From Hoyosella sp. YIM 151337 (GTDB lineage Bacteria > Actinomycetota > Actinomycetes > Mycobacteriales > Mycobacteriaceae): DNA of 64,000 nt. The stretch is taken from the NCBI RefSeq assembly GCF_026041215.1, contig NZ_JAPEIQ010000004.1, positions 1 through 64,000 on the forward strand, in the 5' to 3' direction. Under the pieces are notes generated by a model. That model did not search any database. It worked only from the letters and a program-made list of their open reading frames with translations, and had not been told where the DNA came from. This document shows, in pieces, positions 27,702 to 35,877 of the stretch (positions are counted from its first letter, which is position 1; every line of letters begins with the position of its first letter). The position numbers were made by a program, and so were the translations under genes.

Positions 27702-28030
27702 TCATCGACGTGCTTGTAGGCGTTCTCCTGCTCACCGGCTGTGCACTCGCGCTCATCGCCTCGATCGGGGTGGTCCGGTTCCCCGACACCCTCACCCGCA
27801 TGCACGCAGCGACGAAACCGCAGATTCTCAGTGTGATTCTCGTGCTGACGGCGGCCGGTATCACCCTGTGGGGGTCTGTGGATGTCGGCATGCTATTTCT
27901 GGCAATCCTGTTCGCCGGGCTCACTGTTCCCGTCGTCGCCCACCGCGTGGGACGGCTCGCCTACCGCGAGAAACTGTACCGTCAGGACCTCATTACCATC
28001 GACCAGATGGAGCCGAACCGCGACGACTGA
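27698..28030 (+). CDS. mrpG: Mrp antiporter subunit G
   Basis: A 110-residue protein with three membrane helices and the MrpG motif VVRFPDTLTRMHAATKPQ. Last gene of the mrp operon; it converges on the carboxylate-amine ligase gene with 6 bases between stops, so no separate terminator can fit there. The complete subunit set A/B, C, D, E, F, G is present, so a functional antiporter is expected, probably for Na+ or pH tolerance. Confidence 0.93.
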   Translation: MIIDVLVGVLLLTGCALALIASIGVVRFPDTLTRMHAATKPQILSVILVLTAAGITLWGSVDVGMLFLAILFAGLTVPVVAHRVGRLAYREKLYRQDLITIDQMEPNRDD

Positions 28031-28036
28031 CACCGC

Positions 28037-29179
28037 TCACATGACACTGCCGCGAAGTTCACCGACGAGGGAATCCACGATCGAGGCGAGGCTGCCGCCA
28101 CCTTCCACGATGCTCCGCTGCCGCTGGTACGACGCCCCGTAGCGGGGGATGTCCGCGACTGACCCGAGTTCCCGCGCGCAGTCTAGCGATTTCGCGACCG
28201 GTTCGAGCTTCTCCAGCATCACCGCGAGATCATCGGTCACGACTTGCTCGTTGCAGTCACGATCAAGAATGACCTCTGCATCCAAGCCATACCGTGCGGC
28301 GCGCCATTTGTTTTCCTGCACCAGCCAAGGCGGCATGGAAGGCAACTCCTCCCCCGCTTCGAGCCGCCGGTCCAGGTCCACCACGATGCAGTGAATGAGA
28401 GCGGTGAGCGCGGCGAGTTCACGCATTGTGGGGATGCCGTCGCACACACGGACTTCGATCGTGCCGAACCCGGGAGACGGCCTGATATCCCAGTGCAAAC
28501 CACCGAGTGACTCAATGATGCCGGTTTTCATCTGATCGCCGGTGAACTGTTCGAACTCTTGCCACGTTTCGAACTGGAATGGCAGCCCCGCTGTCGGAAG
28601 TTGCTGGAACAGCAGCGCACGGGTACTCGCATACCCGGTGTCCTTCCCGTCCCAGATCGGAGAGGACCCGGACAACGCCAGCAAATGCGGGTATTTCATC
28701 AACAGTGCGTTGAGGATCGGGAAGACCTTGTCTGCGCGGGAGACGCCGACATGCACGTGTACGCCCCAAATCAGAAGTTGCCGGCCCCAATACTGATTCC
28801 GGTTGATGATTTCGACGTAGTTCGGTTTGTCGGTGAGCATCTCATCGGTCCAATGCGCGAACGGATGTGTGCCAGCGCAGAAGAAATCAACTCCTAGTCG
28901 ATCCCCTGCGGCGAGTACGGCCCGCAGGGAACGGGCGACGTCATCCATCGCTTCGCCGACGGTATTGTGCACCCCAGTAACGATCTCCACGGTGTTGCGC
29001 AGAAACTCTTTGTGGATCGGGGATTCAGCTTGGGTTGGATCTATGCCGTGCCGCTCGGCTAGCTCATCGAGCACTGCTTCAGCAGCGTTGACGAGGTCGC
29101 GGTCACCCCGGTTGACGATCGCCAGCTCCCACTCGACTCCCAGGGTCGGGCGGGGCGAACCGCTGAACGAAATCTCCAC
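28037..29179 (-). CDS. carboxylate-amine ligase, YbdK/GCS2 family
   Basis: ATP-dependent ligase related to glutamate-cysteine ligase type 2, the homologue of M. tuberculosis Rv0433. The predicted protein has 380 residues, beginning LGVEWELAIV with the catalytic-site Glu pair, then EFLRNTVEIVTGVH, WGVHVHVGVSRADK and the C-terminal FGTIEVRVCDG strand. The true substrate is unknown. I prefer GTG at 29179 because the TTG at 29197 lies inside the sodC terminator hairpin and has no ribosome site. Confidence 0.87.
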   Translation of the reverse strand: MEISFSGSPRPTLGVEWELAIVNRGDRDLVNAAEAVLDELAERHGIDPTQAESPIHKEFLRNTVEIVTGVHNTVGEAMDDVARSLRAVLAAGDRLGVDFFCAGTHPFAHWTDEMLTDKPNYVEIINRNQYWGRQLLIWGVHVHVGVSRADKVFPILNALLMKYPHLLALSGSSPIWDGKDTGYASTRALLFQQLPTAGLPFQFETWQEFEQFTGDQMKTGIIESLGGLHWDIRPSPGFGTIEVRVCDGIPTMRELAALTALIHCIVVDLDRRLEAGEELPSMPPWLVQENKWRAARYGLDAEVILDRDCNEQVVTDDLAVMLEKLEPVAKSLDCARELGSVADIPRYGASYQRQRSIVEGGGSLASIVDSLVGELRGSVM

Positions 29180-29194
29180 ACCCTGATAGAACCA

Positions 29195-29228
29195 CAAAGG
29201 ACACCGCCCGGCAGGGCAGTGTCCTTTG
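29195..29228 (-). terminator. hairpin terminator after sodC
   Basis: Arms CAAAGGACAC (29195-29204) and GTGTCCTTTG (29219-29228) are perfectly complementary, extended by a GCCC/GGGC inner stem with one mismatch. It lies 32 bases after the sodC stop codon. The T run is short. It also ends at the 5' edge of the downstream ligase gene, so read-through is possible. Confidence 0.7.
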
Positions 29229-29259
29229 TCTTATCTGAGCGTGTTGGGCGCGTTGGCGA

Positions 29260-29997
29260 TTAGCTGCGCTCTTCGATCACACCGCAGGCGAGCCGGTCCC
29301 CCGAGTCGCCGGTTGACAGTGTTTGTTCATCCGGTACTGCGCCGCCGTCAGCGAGTTCGTAACGGTCCGGGATGTTGGCGAAATTGTCCGGTCCAGCGTG
29401 CAGGATGAAGGCCGCGCCGTCACCACTAAGCAGATCATCGACTGTCACGCGGTCGGTCGTTGTAACAAGCTCACCGGTACCGTCGTCAAGGATCAGAATC
29501 GACGTGAGATCTCCGCTGTGGTCCGCATGATCTTCACCGTCGAGATTCAGGTGACTGCCCGCGGACGTGAACGCACCGTTGTCGCCGTTAGCCTCGCACA
29601 CACCAGTTTCGTGGATATGGAAGCCCTTGAAGCCCGGCGGGACCTCGCTCGGATCGGCATCGATGAGGGCACGGATGCGCAGATGATCACCCGACTCGGT
29701 GATCGTCACAGTACCGATCTCGGTGCCGTCTGCGAGCGCGAGCTGGGCCTCCACACTCTGCCCCGCCGGATCCTCGCCATGCATCTCGTCGTCCTCTTGC
29801 TGATGATCGACTGGAGCTGCTTCGCCTGTCCAGACCGGCGGCGGAGGCGGCGTCTCAGTCATCGTGGAGGGGGCCTCGCCTGGCGCTGCGCATCCACTCA
29901 GAACAAGCGCACCGGCAGCGACTGCTGCGGCAGCTACTGCGGGATTCCGCCACGAAGCTCCCCCGCGCCGGAGGGTCCGCCGTACCTGTGAGGCCAT
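29260..29997 (-). CDS. sodC: Cu/Zn superoxide dismutase, lipoprotein
   Basis: Extracytoplasmic enzyme that dismutates superoxide. The predicted protein has 245 residues. A signal peptide ends in lipobox LSGC (about residue 36), so it should be membrane-anchored. Metal-site motifs are GFHIHETGVCE (His residues and the disulfide Cys), AGSHLNLDGEDHADHSGDLT (His and Asp ligands), ILHAGPDNF, and the C-terminal RLACGVIE with the second Cys. ATG at 29997 follows AAGGAG with good spacing. A Pro/Glu-rich linker of about 30 residues separates lipobox and enzyme domain. Confidence 0.93.
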   Translation of the reverse strand: MASQVRRTLRRGGASWRNPAVAAAAVAAGALVLSGCAAPGEAPSTMTETPPPPPVWTGEAAPVDHQQEDDEMHGEDPAGQSVEAQLALADGTEIGTVTITESGDHLRIRALIDADPSEVPPGFKGFHIHETGVCEANGDNGAFTSAGSHLNLDGEDHADHSGDLTSILILDDGTGELVTTTDRVTVDDLLSGDGAAFILHAGPDNFANIPDRYELADGGAVPDEQTLSTGDSGDRLACGVIEERS

Positions 29998-30124
29998 CAC
30001 AAAAGCTCCTTCGCCAGAAAGGTCTCGCCCGGGCTGGGGTGACCACACGGTATCCCGGGATGTTGAGCGTTCTTCAGTGCCACAGCATATCGGTGGCCGT
30101 GCCGAGACCAGCGAGCACCCCGAA

Positions 30125-30640
30125 CTATCCGGCCAGAATCACGACCACGCCGGGTGGCTGGTCCGAGATTCCCGGAAACCGGGGCGCTGTCGATGCTCCC
30201 AGCGTCGCGGCGACGCGCTCAGCGACTTGCTGTTCACCTGGTGCGTCCCCGTAGTACACGGTTGTGCCACCGACGATGCTCGCACTGTAATTCCCGACGG
30301 CACCGACCGGCCAGCCGGACGCCCGCAGTGTATCCGCGGTACGGCCCGCGAGCCCCTGCACGGTGCTGTTGTTGAGTACGTGCACGTCAACAGCAGGTAC
30401 CGGCGGGGGCGCCAGCGATGTAGTCGGCTCCGGCTCATCCGTCGGCTCCGGATCGGCGGTGGTGGTCGGCGCGACCGTCGTCGTGGTCACCATCGGCGCA
30501 CCCGCCTGTGGATCCGGTTCCGCGTTCGCGTCACGAAGAACGAAGACCCCGATGGCGATAAAGACGACAGCCGCGGAAAGCAGCATGAAAGCGAATGACC
30601 GCAACGGCAGCCGGTTCGCATCAGAGCGTGGAGTAGTCAC
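30125..30640 (-). CDS. LytR_C-domain membrane-anchored protein (Rv0431-like)
   Basis: A 171-residue protein: short cytoplasmic start, one membrane helix (residues 16-36), an extended Thr/Pro/Glu-rich linker (residues 45-80), and a LytR C-terminal domain (VDVHVLNNSTVQGLAGRTAD onward). This domain type binds or follows cell-wall polymers in LCP-related proteins. The homologue in M. tuberculosis, Rv0431, is annotated as a tuberculin-related protein and has been linked to vesicle release. It sits between the DUF3263 gene and sodC, as there. Confidence 0.85.
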   Translation of the reverse strand: MTTPRSDANRLPLRSFAFMLLSAAVVFIAIGVFVLRDANAEPDPQAGAPMVTTTTVAPTTTADPEPTDEPEPTTSLAPPPVPAVDVHVLNNSTVQGLAGRTADTLRASGWPVGAVGNYSASIVGGTTVYYGDAPGEQQVAERVAATLGASTAPRFPGISDQPPGVVVILAG

Positions 30641-30654
30641 CGTTCATCTCCCGG

Positions 30655-31002
30655 CTACGTGGTTCTGAAACCCAGGCGGCGCGCCGCCCGGGCCTTCTGC
30701 CTGCCAGCACGCAAGCGACGAAGCCGCTTGACCAGCATTGGGTCCGCGCTCAGCGCTTCTGGCCGATCGAGCAGCGCATTCAGCACCTGGTAGTAACGTG
30801 TGGCGGACAGGCCGAAAAGGTTCTTGATCGCCTCTTCCTTCGCGCCTGCGTACTTCCACCACTGCCGCTCGAACGCAAGGATGTCGCGTTCGCGGCGGGA
30901 CAAACCCGAATCGTCGTCAATCGCGAGATCGTGAGCAGACGCCTCGGGTGCACTGTGTGGCTCCTGTGCTGGCTGCCCGGCTCGCGCTGCTGCGCTTTCC
31001 AT
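30655..31002 (-). CDS. DUF3263 protein (Rv0430-like)
   Basis: A 115-residue protein with a DUF3263 core (RRERDILAFERQWWKYAGAK, EEAIKNLFGLSATRYYQVLN, then ALLDRPEALSADPMLVKRLR), which looks like a helix-turn-helix and may bind DNA. An acidic N-terminal extension of about 35 residues precedes it. It ends 14 bases before the LytR_C gene and is divergent from def across 149 bases, the order conserved in mycobacteria. Confidence 0.85.
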   Translation of the reverse strand: MESAAARAGQPAQEPHSAPEASAHDLAIDDDSGLSRRERDILAFERQWWKYAGAKEEAIKNLFGLSATRYYQVLNALLDRPEALSADPMLVKRLRRLRAGRQKARAARRLGFRTT

Positions 31003-31151
31003 CTCGCTCCTCAGGGAAATAACGTGCGTGTCGTTCGCCCATTATTGAACCATCGCACGCCGCCGAAACTCTGGCTCTCACTGCGGCGAGTCTGGCCGAT
31101 GCGGGAATCCGGATTCCCTATCTGGACCCGAAATCAGTAATCTTTCACCTC

Positions 31152-31754
31152 ATGGCCATCCACCCGATCCGCGTCATCGGTGACCCAGTTCTTCACAAGC
31201 CGACCCGCGCTGTCGAGCAGACGCCGGGGGAAAGCGCTGACATCGCTGAACTCGTTCAGGACATGTACGACACGATGGCAGCCGCCAACGGTGTTGGGCT
31301 CGCTGCCAACCAGATTGGTGTCGACCTGCGAATTTTCGTCTATGACTGCCCAGACCGCGACGAAGAAACCGGCACCGTAGTGCGTCGCAAGGGTGAAGTG
31401 ATCAACCCGGTGCTCGAGACGTCGGAAATCCCCGAAACCATGCCCGACCCGGAAGACGATCTCGAAGGCTGCCTCTCCGTACCCGGGGAGCAGTTCCCCA
31501 CCGGTCGTGCCACGTGGGCACGTGTCACCGGCGTCGACGTCAAGGGCAACCCGGTCGACATTTCTGGAACGGGTTTGTTCGCCCGCTGCTTGCAGCATGA
31601 GGTGGGGCATCTCGATGGCTTTCTTTACATCGATCGACTCATCGGCCGGAACGCGCGCGCCGCGAAGAAAACGATTAAGAAGAACGGCTGGGGTGTCCCG
31701 GGCCTGTCCTGGACTCCTGGCACTGTTCCCGATCCGTTTGGACATGACGACTGA
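31152..31754 (+). CDS. def: peptide deformylase
   Basis: Removes the formyl group from the N-terminal methionine of new proteins. The protein has 200 residues with all three metal-site motifs: [18 protein letters not shown] with the Cys ligand, and [10 protein letters not shown] with the two His ligands and catalytic Glu. The third motif has Gly where HExDH proteins have Asp. The stop overlaps xthA by one base, so repair and maturation enzymes are co-transcribed. Confidence 0.95.
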   Translation: MAIHPIRVIGDPVLHKPTRAVEQTPGESADIAELVQDMYDTMAAANGVGLAANQIGVDLRIFVYDCPDRDEETGTVVRRKGEVINPVLETSEIPETMPDPEDDLEGCLSVPGEQFPTGRATWARVTGVDVKGNPVDISGTGLFARCLQHEVGHLDGFLYIDRLIGRNARAAKKTIKKNGWGVPGLSWTPGTVPDPFGHDD

Positions 31755-32530
31755 TGCGAATCGCCACCTGGAACGTCAACTCCGCCCGCGCACGCATCGA
31801 GCGTATAACGTCGTGGCTCGAGCGCTCCGACGTTGATGTCCTGGCCATACAGGAAACCAAATGCCGGGATGACCAGTTTCCCGCGATGGCTTTCGAGGCT
31901 GCCGGGTACGAAGTAGCGCACCACGGCACGAACCAGTGGAATGGTGTTGCACTCGTGTCACGCGTCGGCCTGGACGACGTACAGATCGGCTTCCCAGGTG
32001 TACCCACCTTCCGTGACCAAGCGGAACCACGTGCCATCGGGGCGAATTGCGGCGGCGTCACGGTGTGGAGCCTCTACGTGCCGAACGGACGGACACTCAC
32101 CGACCCGCATTACGAGTACAAACTTCGGTGGCTCGATGCACTGTGGGACGCGACCGCAGCATGGCTCGGAAGTGCGCCGGGGGCACGTTTGGCACTCACC
32201 GGCGACTGGAATATCGCGCCGCACGACGAGGACGTGTGGGACATGGCGGTGTTCGCGGACTCTACACACGTGTCCGACCCAGAACGCAAGGCGTACCAGC
32301 GCTTCTTCGACTTGGGGCTCTCCGACGCGGTTCGGCCTTTCACACCGGGCCCGGGCATTTATACCTATTGGGACTACACCAAGCTCCGCTTCCCGCGGCG
32401 CGAAGGCATGCGCATAGATCACATGCTCGTTTCGCCCGCGCTGCGTGTGACCAGCGGCCGGATCGACCGCGACGAACGCAAAGGAAAAGGCGCGAGCGAC
32501 CACGCTCCAGTGATCATGGAAATCGAATGA
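31754..32530 (+). CDS. xthA: exodeoxyribonuclease III (AP endonuclease)
   Basis: Cleaves DNA at abasic sites and acts as a 3'-5' exonuclease and phosphatase in base-excision repair. The protein has 258 residues with the exonuclease/endonuclease/phosphatase fold motifs TWNVNSARARIE, AIQETKCRDDQFP (catalytic Glu), TGDWNIAPHDEDVWD, and the C-terminal GASDHAPVIMEIE (Asp-His). Its stop codon lies immediately against the right end of the IS605-type element, but the protein appears complete. Confidence 0.94.
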   Translation: MRIATWNVNSARARIERITSWLERSDVDVLAIQETKCRDDQFPAMAFEAAGYEVAHHGTNQWNGVALVSRVGLDDVQIGFPGVPTFRDQAEPRAIGANCGGVTVWSLYVPNGRTLTDPHYEYKLRWLDALWDATAAWLGSAPGARLALTGDWNIAPHDEDVWDMAVFADSTHVSDPERKAYQRFFDLGLSDAVRPFTPGPGIYTYWDYTKLRFPRREGMRIDHMLVSPALRVTSGRIDRDERKGKGASDHAPVIMEIE

Positions 32531-32535
32531 AGTCT

Positions 32536-32555
32536 CCGCCTCGTGAACGAGGCGG
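32536..32555. repeat. terminal hairpin at the tnpB end of the IS element
   Basis: CCGCCTCGT and ACGAGGCGG are perfect complements around a GA centre. In IS200/IS605 elements such sub-terminal hairpins are bound by TnpA, and the tnpB-side end also encodes the 3' part of the omega RNA. It could alternatively terminate xthA transcription, since it begins 6 bases after that stop. Confidence 0.6.
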
Positions 32556-32564
32556 TTTCCTTAC

Positions 32565-33854
32565 TCACTGCCGTGGTTCGGCGGCGGTTTTCGGGTTTTG
32601 ACGTTTCACAGCCTGCCTGGTGGCGTTGGGCTCGACGTCCTGCAAGGCCACTTCCTGGCCCCGTTGTTTGATCACGATCGCAGCGTTGGTGTCCGCGTTC
32701 CCGGTCCACCCACAGGCCGGGTTCTTGCACCGGAACACCGCTTGGCTTTCGCGTTGTCCTGGTGTGGTTGACCCGCATGCGTGGCACGTTGTTGATGTGC
32801 CGTGTGGCCGGACCGCGATGACCCGCGCTCCTGCTTGATCTGCTTTATACGTGAGCAGGGTGTGGATCTGCGTCCACCCCTGATTGAGTATCGACCGATT
32901 CAGCCCGGCCTTTTGCTTGACGTTCACACCGGGTTCTTCGATGGTGCCTTTCGCACTGCGGGTCATGTTCGCTACCCGCAGGTCTTCGACCATCACTGCC
33001 GCGACGCCGGTATTGAGCAGGGCGGTCGTGGTTTGGTGGGCGAAGTCGTACCGGCGTCGTGCTTGTCGCGCTTTCAGCCCGCCGATTTGGGCATACGTGA
33101 GTTGGAGTCGCCGGCTCGGCTTGTGCCCGCGCGGCTTGGTGGCCTTCTGTCGCGCGGCTTTTCGTTCGAGTCGGTACAAGCGCTTCGCCTCACCGGCGGT
33201 GAGAGTGGGAGCCGGGTCAATGAACGACCCATCCGACAAGGCGATCGTGTGAGTGACTCCGCGGTCAATCCCGACGGCGCCCCGCTCGCTCCGGCGTGGC
33301 CGTGGCTTGACGACCTGGTTCTCACCCCGCACGACCAGCACCCACCCCGTGGCTTCCAATACGACTCGTGCCCCGGTGACCTTCTCCGGCAACGCCCGGT
33401 GCAGGCGGATCGTGCAGACCCCGACTTTCGGGATCTGCACGGTGCCCCACTTCCGGTTCAATCGGGTGATGTTCAGATCCCGCGCTTGAGGGACATCGAC
33501 CGCTCGACGGGCACGCCGCGATTTCCATGCCGGGCGGTCGTGGGTGCCGCCCCAAAAGTTCTTCCACGCCTGCACATACGCCTTCAATACCTGCTGCGCC
33601 GCTTGGGCAGGCAGTACCGCGAGCCAGTCGATGTCTTTGCGGGCCTGACGGATCGCGGCATCAGATTCAGTCCACGTCGGCCACCGCCGTGATGATTCAT
33701 GGAAAGTGTGGTGGGCGTGGATCAGGTTCCACATCACACGTGCCGCATTCGCCTGCGCGAGCAGTGTCTGAGCTTGGGTGCGTGACGGTGTCAGCGGGTA
33801 CCTCACGCACCGCTTCACCGTCATCAGTTCGCTCACGCCCACAGTGTGGCTCAC
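32565..33854 (-). CDS. tnpB: TnpB, RNA-guided nuclease of the IS605 element
   Basis: A 429-residue OrfB protein. The RuvC-like catalytic acids are visible: Asp in AVGIDRGVTHT, Glu in VMVEDLRVANM, and Asp in GNADTNAAIV. A four-Cys zinc ribbon (TTCHACG to CKNPACGW) lies before the last motif. All catalytic positions are intact, so the nuclease may be active with an omega RNA from the element end. ATG at 33824 (MTVKRCVRYPLTP) is an alternative start that many family members would match better than the GTG at 33854. Confidence 0.92.
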   Translation of the reverse strand: MSHTVGVSELMTVKRCVRYPLTPSRTQAQTLLAQANAARVMWNLIHAHHTFHESSRRWPTWTESDAAIRQARKDIDWLAVLPAQAAQQVLKAYVQAWKNFWGGTHDRPAWKSRRARRAVDVPQARDLNITRLNRKWGTVQIPKVGVCTIRLHRALPEKVTGARVVLEATGWVLVVRGENQVVKPRPRRSERGAVGIDRGVTHTIALSDGSFIDPAPTLTAGEAKRLYRLERKAARQKATKPRGHKPSRRLQLTYAQIGGLKARQARRRYDFAHQTTTALLNTGVAAVMVEDLRVANMTRSAKGTIEEPGVNVKQKAGLNRSILNQGWTQIHTLLTYKADQAGARVIAVRPHGTSTTCHACGSTTPGQRESQAVFRCKNPACGWTGNADTNAAIVIKQRGQEVALQDVEPNATRQAVKRQNPKTAAEPRQ

Positions 33855-33877
33855 ACCAGTGACAGTATCATTGGTTT

Positions 33878-34306
33878 ATGTCACCTCGATGGGAACCAAA
33901 CAAGGATGTACGCACAGGTCGGCATGTTGTTTATAACCTGCACGCCCATTTGGTTTTCGTCACCAAGTACCGCCGAAACGTGTTCACCGACGACATGCTG
34001 AAACGATGCGAGCAGATCATGCGGGACGTGTGCACTGATTTCGAAGCCGAGCTGCGGGAGTTCAGCGGCGAACACGACCACGTTCACCTACTCGTGCACT
34101 ATCCACCCAAAGTTGCGTTATCGAAACTGGTGAACAGCCTCAAAGGCGTCACCGCCCGCCGCCTCCGGCAGGAATACACACCCCACGTCCGCAAATACCT
34201 CTGGGGCGGTCATTTCTGGTCCGGGTCCTACTTCGCCGGGTCCTGCGGCGGAGCACCCCTAACCGTGGTCAAGCAATACATCGAAAACCAGCAACGACCC
34301 GTTTAA
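33878..34306 (+). CDS. tnpA: TnpA, IS200/IS605 Y1 transposase
   Basis: A 142-residue HUH single-strand transposase. The metal site is GEHDHVHLLVHYPP (His-x-His) and the catalytic tyrosine lies in VVKQYIENQ near the C-terminus. It begins with the NLHAHLVFVTKYRR strand diagnostic of the family. Length and motifs are complete, so it should be active. Its last third is repeated in decayed form at 37731-37973. Confidence 0.93.
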   Translation: MSPRWEPNKDVRTGRHVVYNLHAHLVFVTKYRRNVFTDDMLKRCEQIMRDVCTDFEAELREFSGEHDHVHLLVHYPPKVALSKLVNSLKGVTARRLRQEYTPHVRKYLWGGHFWSGSYFAGSCGGAPLTVVKQYIENQQRPV

Positions 34307-34390
34307 CCAACAAACCGTCTCGCTACGCGAGCCCAAAAGACGGGATGCCCTTCACCCCCGGCGTGAACACCGGAGCACTGCGCAAGATTA

Positions 34391-34507
34391 GAGGTAGACC
34401 TGCTCGTGCTGCGGCTTGTACTGGATCAGTTCGAAAACCTCGGTCCGGAAGACGATGGCGCCTGCCGTGGACGCGGCGCCGCCGCCAGCCTCGTCGCCAC
34501 GCTAGGC
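34391..34507 (-). pseudogene. 3' remnant of a gene cut by the IS element
   Basis: The minus strand reads a coherent C-terminus, TAGAIVFRTEVFELIQYKPQ followed by HEQVYL and a stop, preceded by a Gly/Ala-rich stretch and an in-frame TAG. The stop codon falls inside the sequence shared with the IS relic at 37973. It has the look of a real protein end, but only about 37 residues remain and I cannot name the family. It may be the end of a host gene displaced by the insertion. Confidence 0.4.
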
Positions 34508-34516
34508 CGTTTGAGA

Positions 34517-34993
34517 CTAGCCAGCCGTGTTGAGTGCGCGTTCGCCCTCGAATGAACCGGGCCGGCCGGGCCCGGTGGAAACGAGGTCCCGGAGACTGCC
34601 ATTGATGTACTGGCCCCACGCGTTCGAGCACACGCTGTAGCACTCGTGGCCGGGAACCAGTCCGGCATGGGTGAATCGGACCCGGGTGGCGCCATCCTCA
34701 TCAAAGACTTCGAAGATGACGGTTGTCCCCGTCCACTCTTCGTTGTCTTCGGTAAAGCTGAGATAGCTGTCCAGCACCAGCCAGGCGACCTTCTTCGCCG
34801 GGACGAACTCGGTGATCCGGAACTTCGAGTAGTGCATGCCCGGGACGCGGTACGTGAATTCCCCACCGAGTGTGTCCGTACTGCCGTCAACCTGTCCTGA
34901 CCACCACCCGGGCACGTCGATGATGGCGTCAAAGGCTTCTTTCGGAGTCGTCCCCTCCACCGAGAAACTGGTGGTAAAGCCGTTATCACTCAT
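34517..34993 (-). CDS. SRPBCC (AHSA1/START-like) protein
   Basis: A 158-residue single-domain protein of the Aha1/START fold: FTTSFSVEGTTPKEAFDAI, WWSGQVDG, FEVFDEDGATRVRFTHAGLV and a C-terminal helix with WGQYINGSLRDLV. Such proteins bind hydrophobic ligands; the ligand is unknown. ATG at 34993 follows GGAGG. It lies 42 bases after the ArsR gene and is the third gene of an SRPBCC-ArsR-SRPBCC operon. Confidence 0.85.
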   Translation of the reverse strand: MSDNGFTTSFSVEGTTPKEAFDAIIDVPGWWSGQVDGSTDTLGGEFTYRVPGMHYSKFRITEFVPAKKVAWLVLDSYLSFTEDNEEWTGTTVIFEVFDEDGATRVRFTHAGLVPGHECYSVCSNAWGQYINGSLRDLVSTGPGRPGSFEGERALNTAG

Positions 34994-35035
34994 GATTTCC
35001 TCCAATTCGTGGGGCTGAGTGTGAAATGCCAGCGC

Positions 35036-35365
35036 TCACCGGCCAAGGTGATCCTTCAGCCGGTCTAGTGAGTCGTCCCAGTCGCGGGCGAGGGCGTTGA
35101 GGAACTGTTGCGCCACCTGCATCGGGGCGGATCGGAGCCGGTACCGCACCCGGCGCCGCTCCCCCGGTTCGCCTGTCACGAGGCCAGCCTCGGTTAGCAG
35201 TGCGAGGTGTTTGGCGATCGCTTGCCGCGTGATTGGCAGGCGGTCGGCCAGGTCGGTAGCGGTGGCGGGGCCGGCTGCTGAAAGTGCGGCCAGGACGGCG
35301 CGCCGGGTCGGATCGGCCAGGGCAACGAAGACCTGTTCCGCGATTGCCTCGGTATCAGGACGCAT
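35036..35365 (-). CDS. ArsR-family transcriptional regulator
   Basis: A 109-residue winged-helix repressor: FVALADPTRRAVLAALSAAG, then DLADRLPITRQAIAKHLALL, AEAGLV, and a beta wing ERRRVRYRLR. No metal-binding Cys cluster is seen, so it is not a typical metalloregulator; it resembles the ArsR proteins paired with AHSA1-domain genes. Start at ATG 35365 overlaps the upstream SRPBCC gene by 11 bases. The twin operator at 35805-35845 is its likely target. Confidence 0.88.
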   Translation of the reverse strand: MRPDTEAIAEQVFVALADPTRRAVLAALSAAGPATATDLADRLPITRQAIAKHLALLTEAGLVTGEPGERRRVRYRLRSAPMQVAQQFLNALARDWDDSLDRLKDHLGR

Positions 35366-35786
35366 CGAGGTAGTCGGCGAGTTCACCCAGCTCGCTCGCC
35401 CAGCCTTCGGTGTGGGCGTCATACGCCTTGCCGTAAGCGTCGTCGGGCAGCTGCGCGAAGCCGGATTCGACAACGGTAAGCCGCGTGCCTGCACCGTTCG
35501 GCTCGAGCGTGAACTCGACATAGGTGCGTCGCGGATCGCCCTCGGGCATCCCGTACATGGGCCACGTGAAGCCGAACACGGCCCGCTCCTCTACTCGCTC
35601 GACCCGGAACTCCGCGGATTCACCGCTGGTCCACGTCATCGTGCCTGATCCGGCAGGACGGAGGTCGATCGTCGCCGTGTTGCCGAACCAGGCGGCCAGA
35701 CCCTCGGCTGTGGTGAGCGCTTCCCATACCTTGCCTGGCGGGTGGGCGAGCTCGACAGTGCGCTCGATCCGGTCAGGAAAACCCAT
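35355..35786 (-). CDS. SRPBCC (AHSA1-like) protein, first gene of ArsR operon
   Basis: A 143-residue AHSA1-type protein (IERTVELAHPPGKVWEALTT, AEGLAAWFGN, FGFTWPM, TYVEFTLEPNGAGTRLTVVE, then a C-terminal helix). ATG at 35786 follows GGAGG; an earlier ATG at 35798 would be weaker. It is the first gene behind the operator-promoter and overlaps the ArsR gene by 11 bases. Two different SRPBCC proteins therefore share one repressor. Confidence 0.87.
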   Translation of the reverse strand: MGFPDRIERTVELAHPPGKVWEALTTAEGLAAWFGNTATIDLRPAGSGTMTWTSGESAEFRVERVEERAVFGFTWPMYGMPEGDPRRTYVEFTLEPNGAGTRLTVVESGFAQLPDDAYGKAYDAHTEGWASELGELADYLDAS

Positions 35787-35804
35787 AACTGCCTCCAATC
35801 AATA

Positions 35805-35850
35805 GCAACCGATTGGTTGCTATACTATGGCAACCAATCGGTTGCGTCAA
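35805..35850 (-). promoter_or_regulatory. promoter with twin palindromic operator (ArsR operon)
   Basis: GCAACCGATTGGTTGC (35805-35820) and GCAACCAATCGGTTGC (35830-35845) are each nearly palindromic and are exact reverse complements of each other across 9 bases. Reading leftwards there is TTGACG at 35850-35845 and TAGTAT at 35827-35822 with a 17-base spacer. The -10 lies between the two sites, so a bound dimer would block the polymerase directly. Confidence 0.82.
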
Positions 35851-35877
35851 GGCGCCAGATCCAGCGAATTCCGGCCG

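Larger units (their letters stand above)
32531..34398. mobile_element. IS605-type insertion sequence with divergent tnpA and tnpB
   Basis: An element of about 1.87 kb containing an HUH (Y1) transposase on the plus strand and a TnpB nuclease on the minus strand, divergent from a 23-base gap. The tnpB-side end holds a perfect hairpin (32536-32555) directly after xthA. The tnpA-side end holds imperfect hairpins (34315-34343 and 34359-34374). The right boundary is set at 34398, where similarity to the decayed copy at 37731-37973 stops. Exact ends are uncertain because these elements make no target duplications. Confidence 0.8.

Noticed and set aside
34323..34643. 106-residue minus-strand frame across the IS end
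   Set aside because: Arginine-rich low-complexity sequence in the wrong frame relative to the coherent FRTEVFELIQY remnant.
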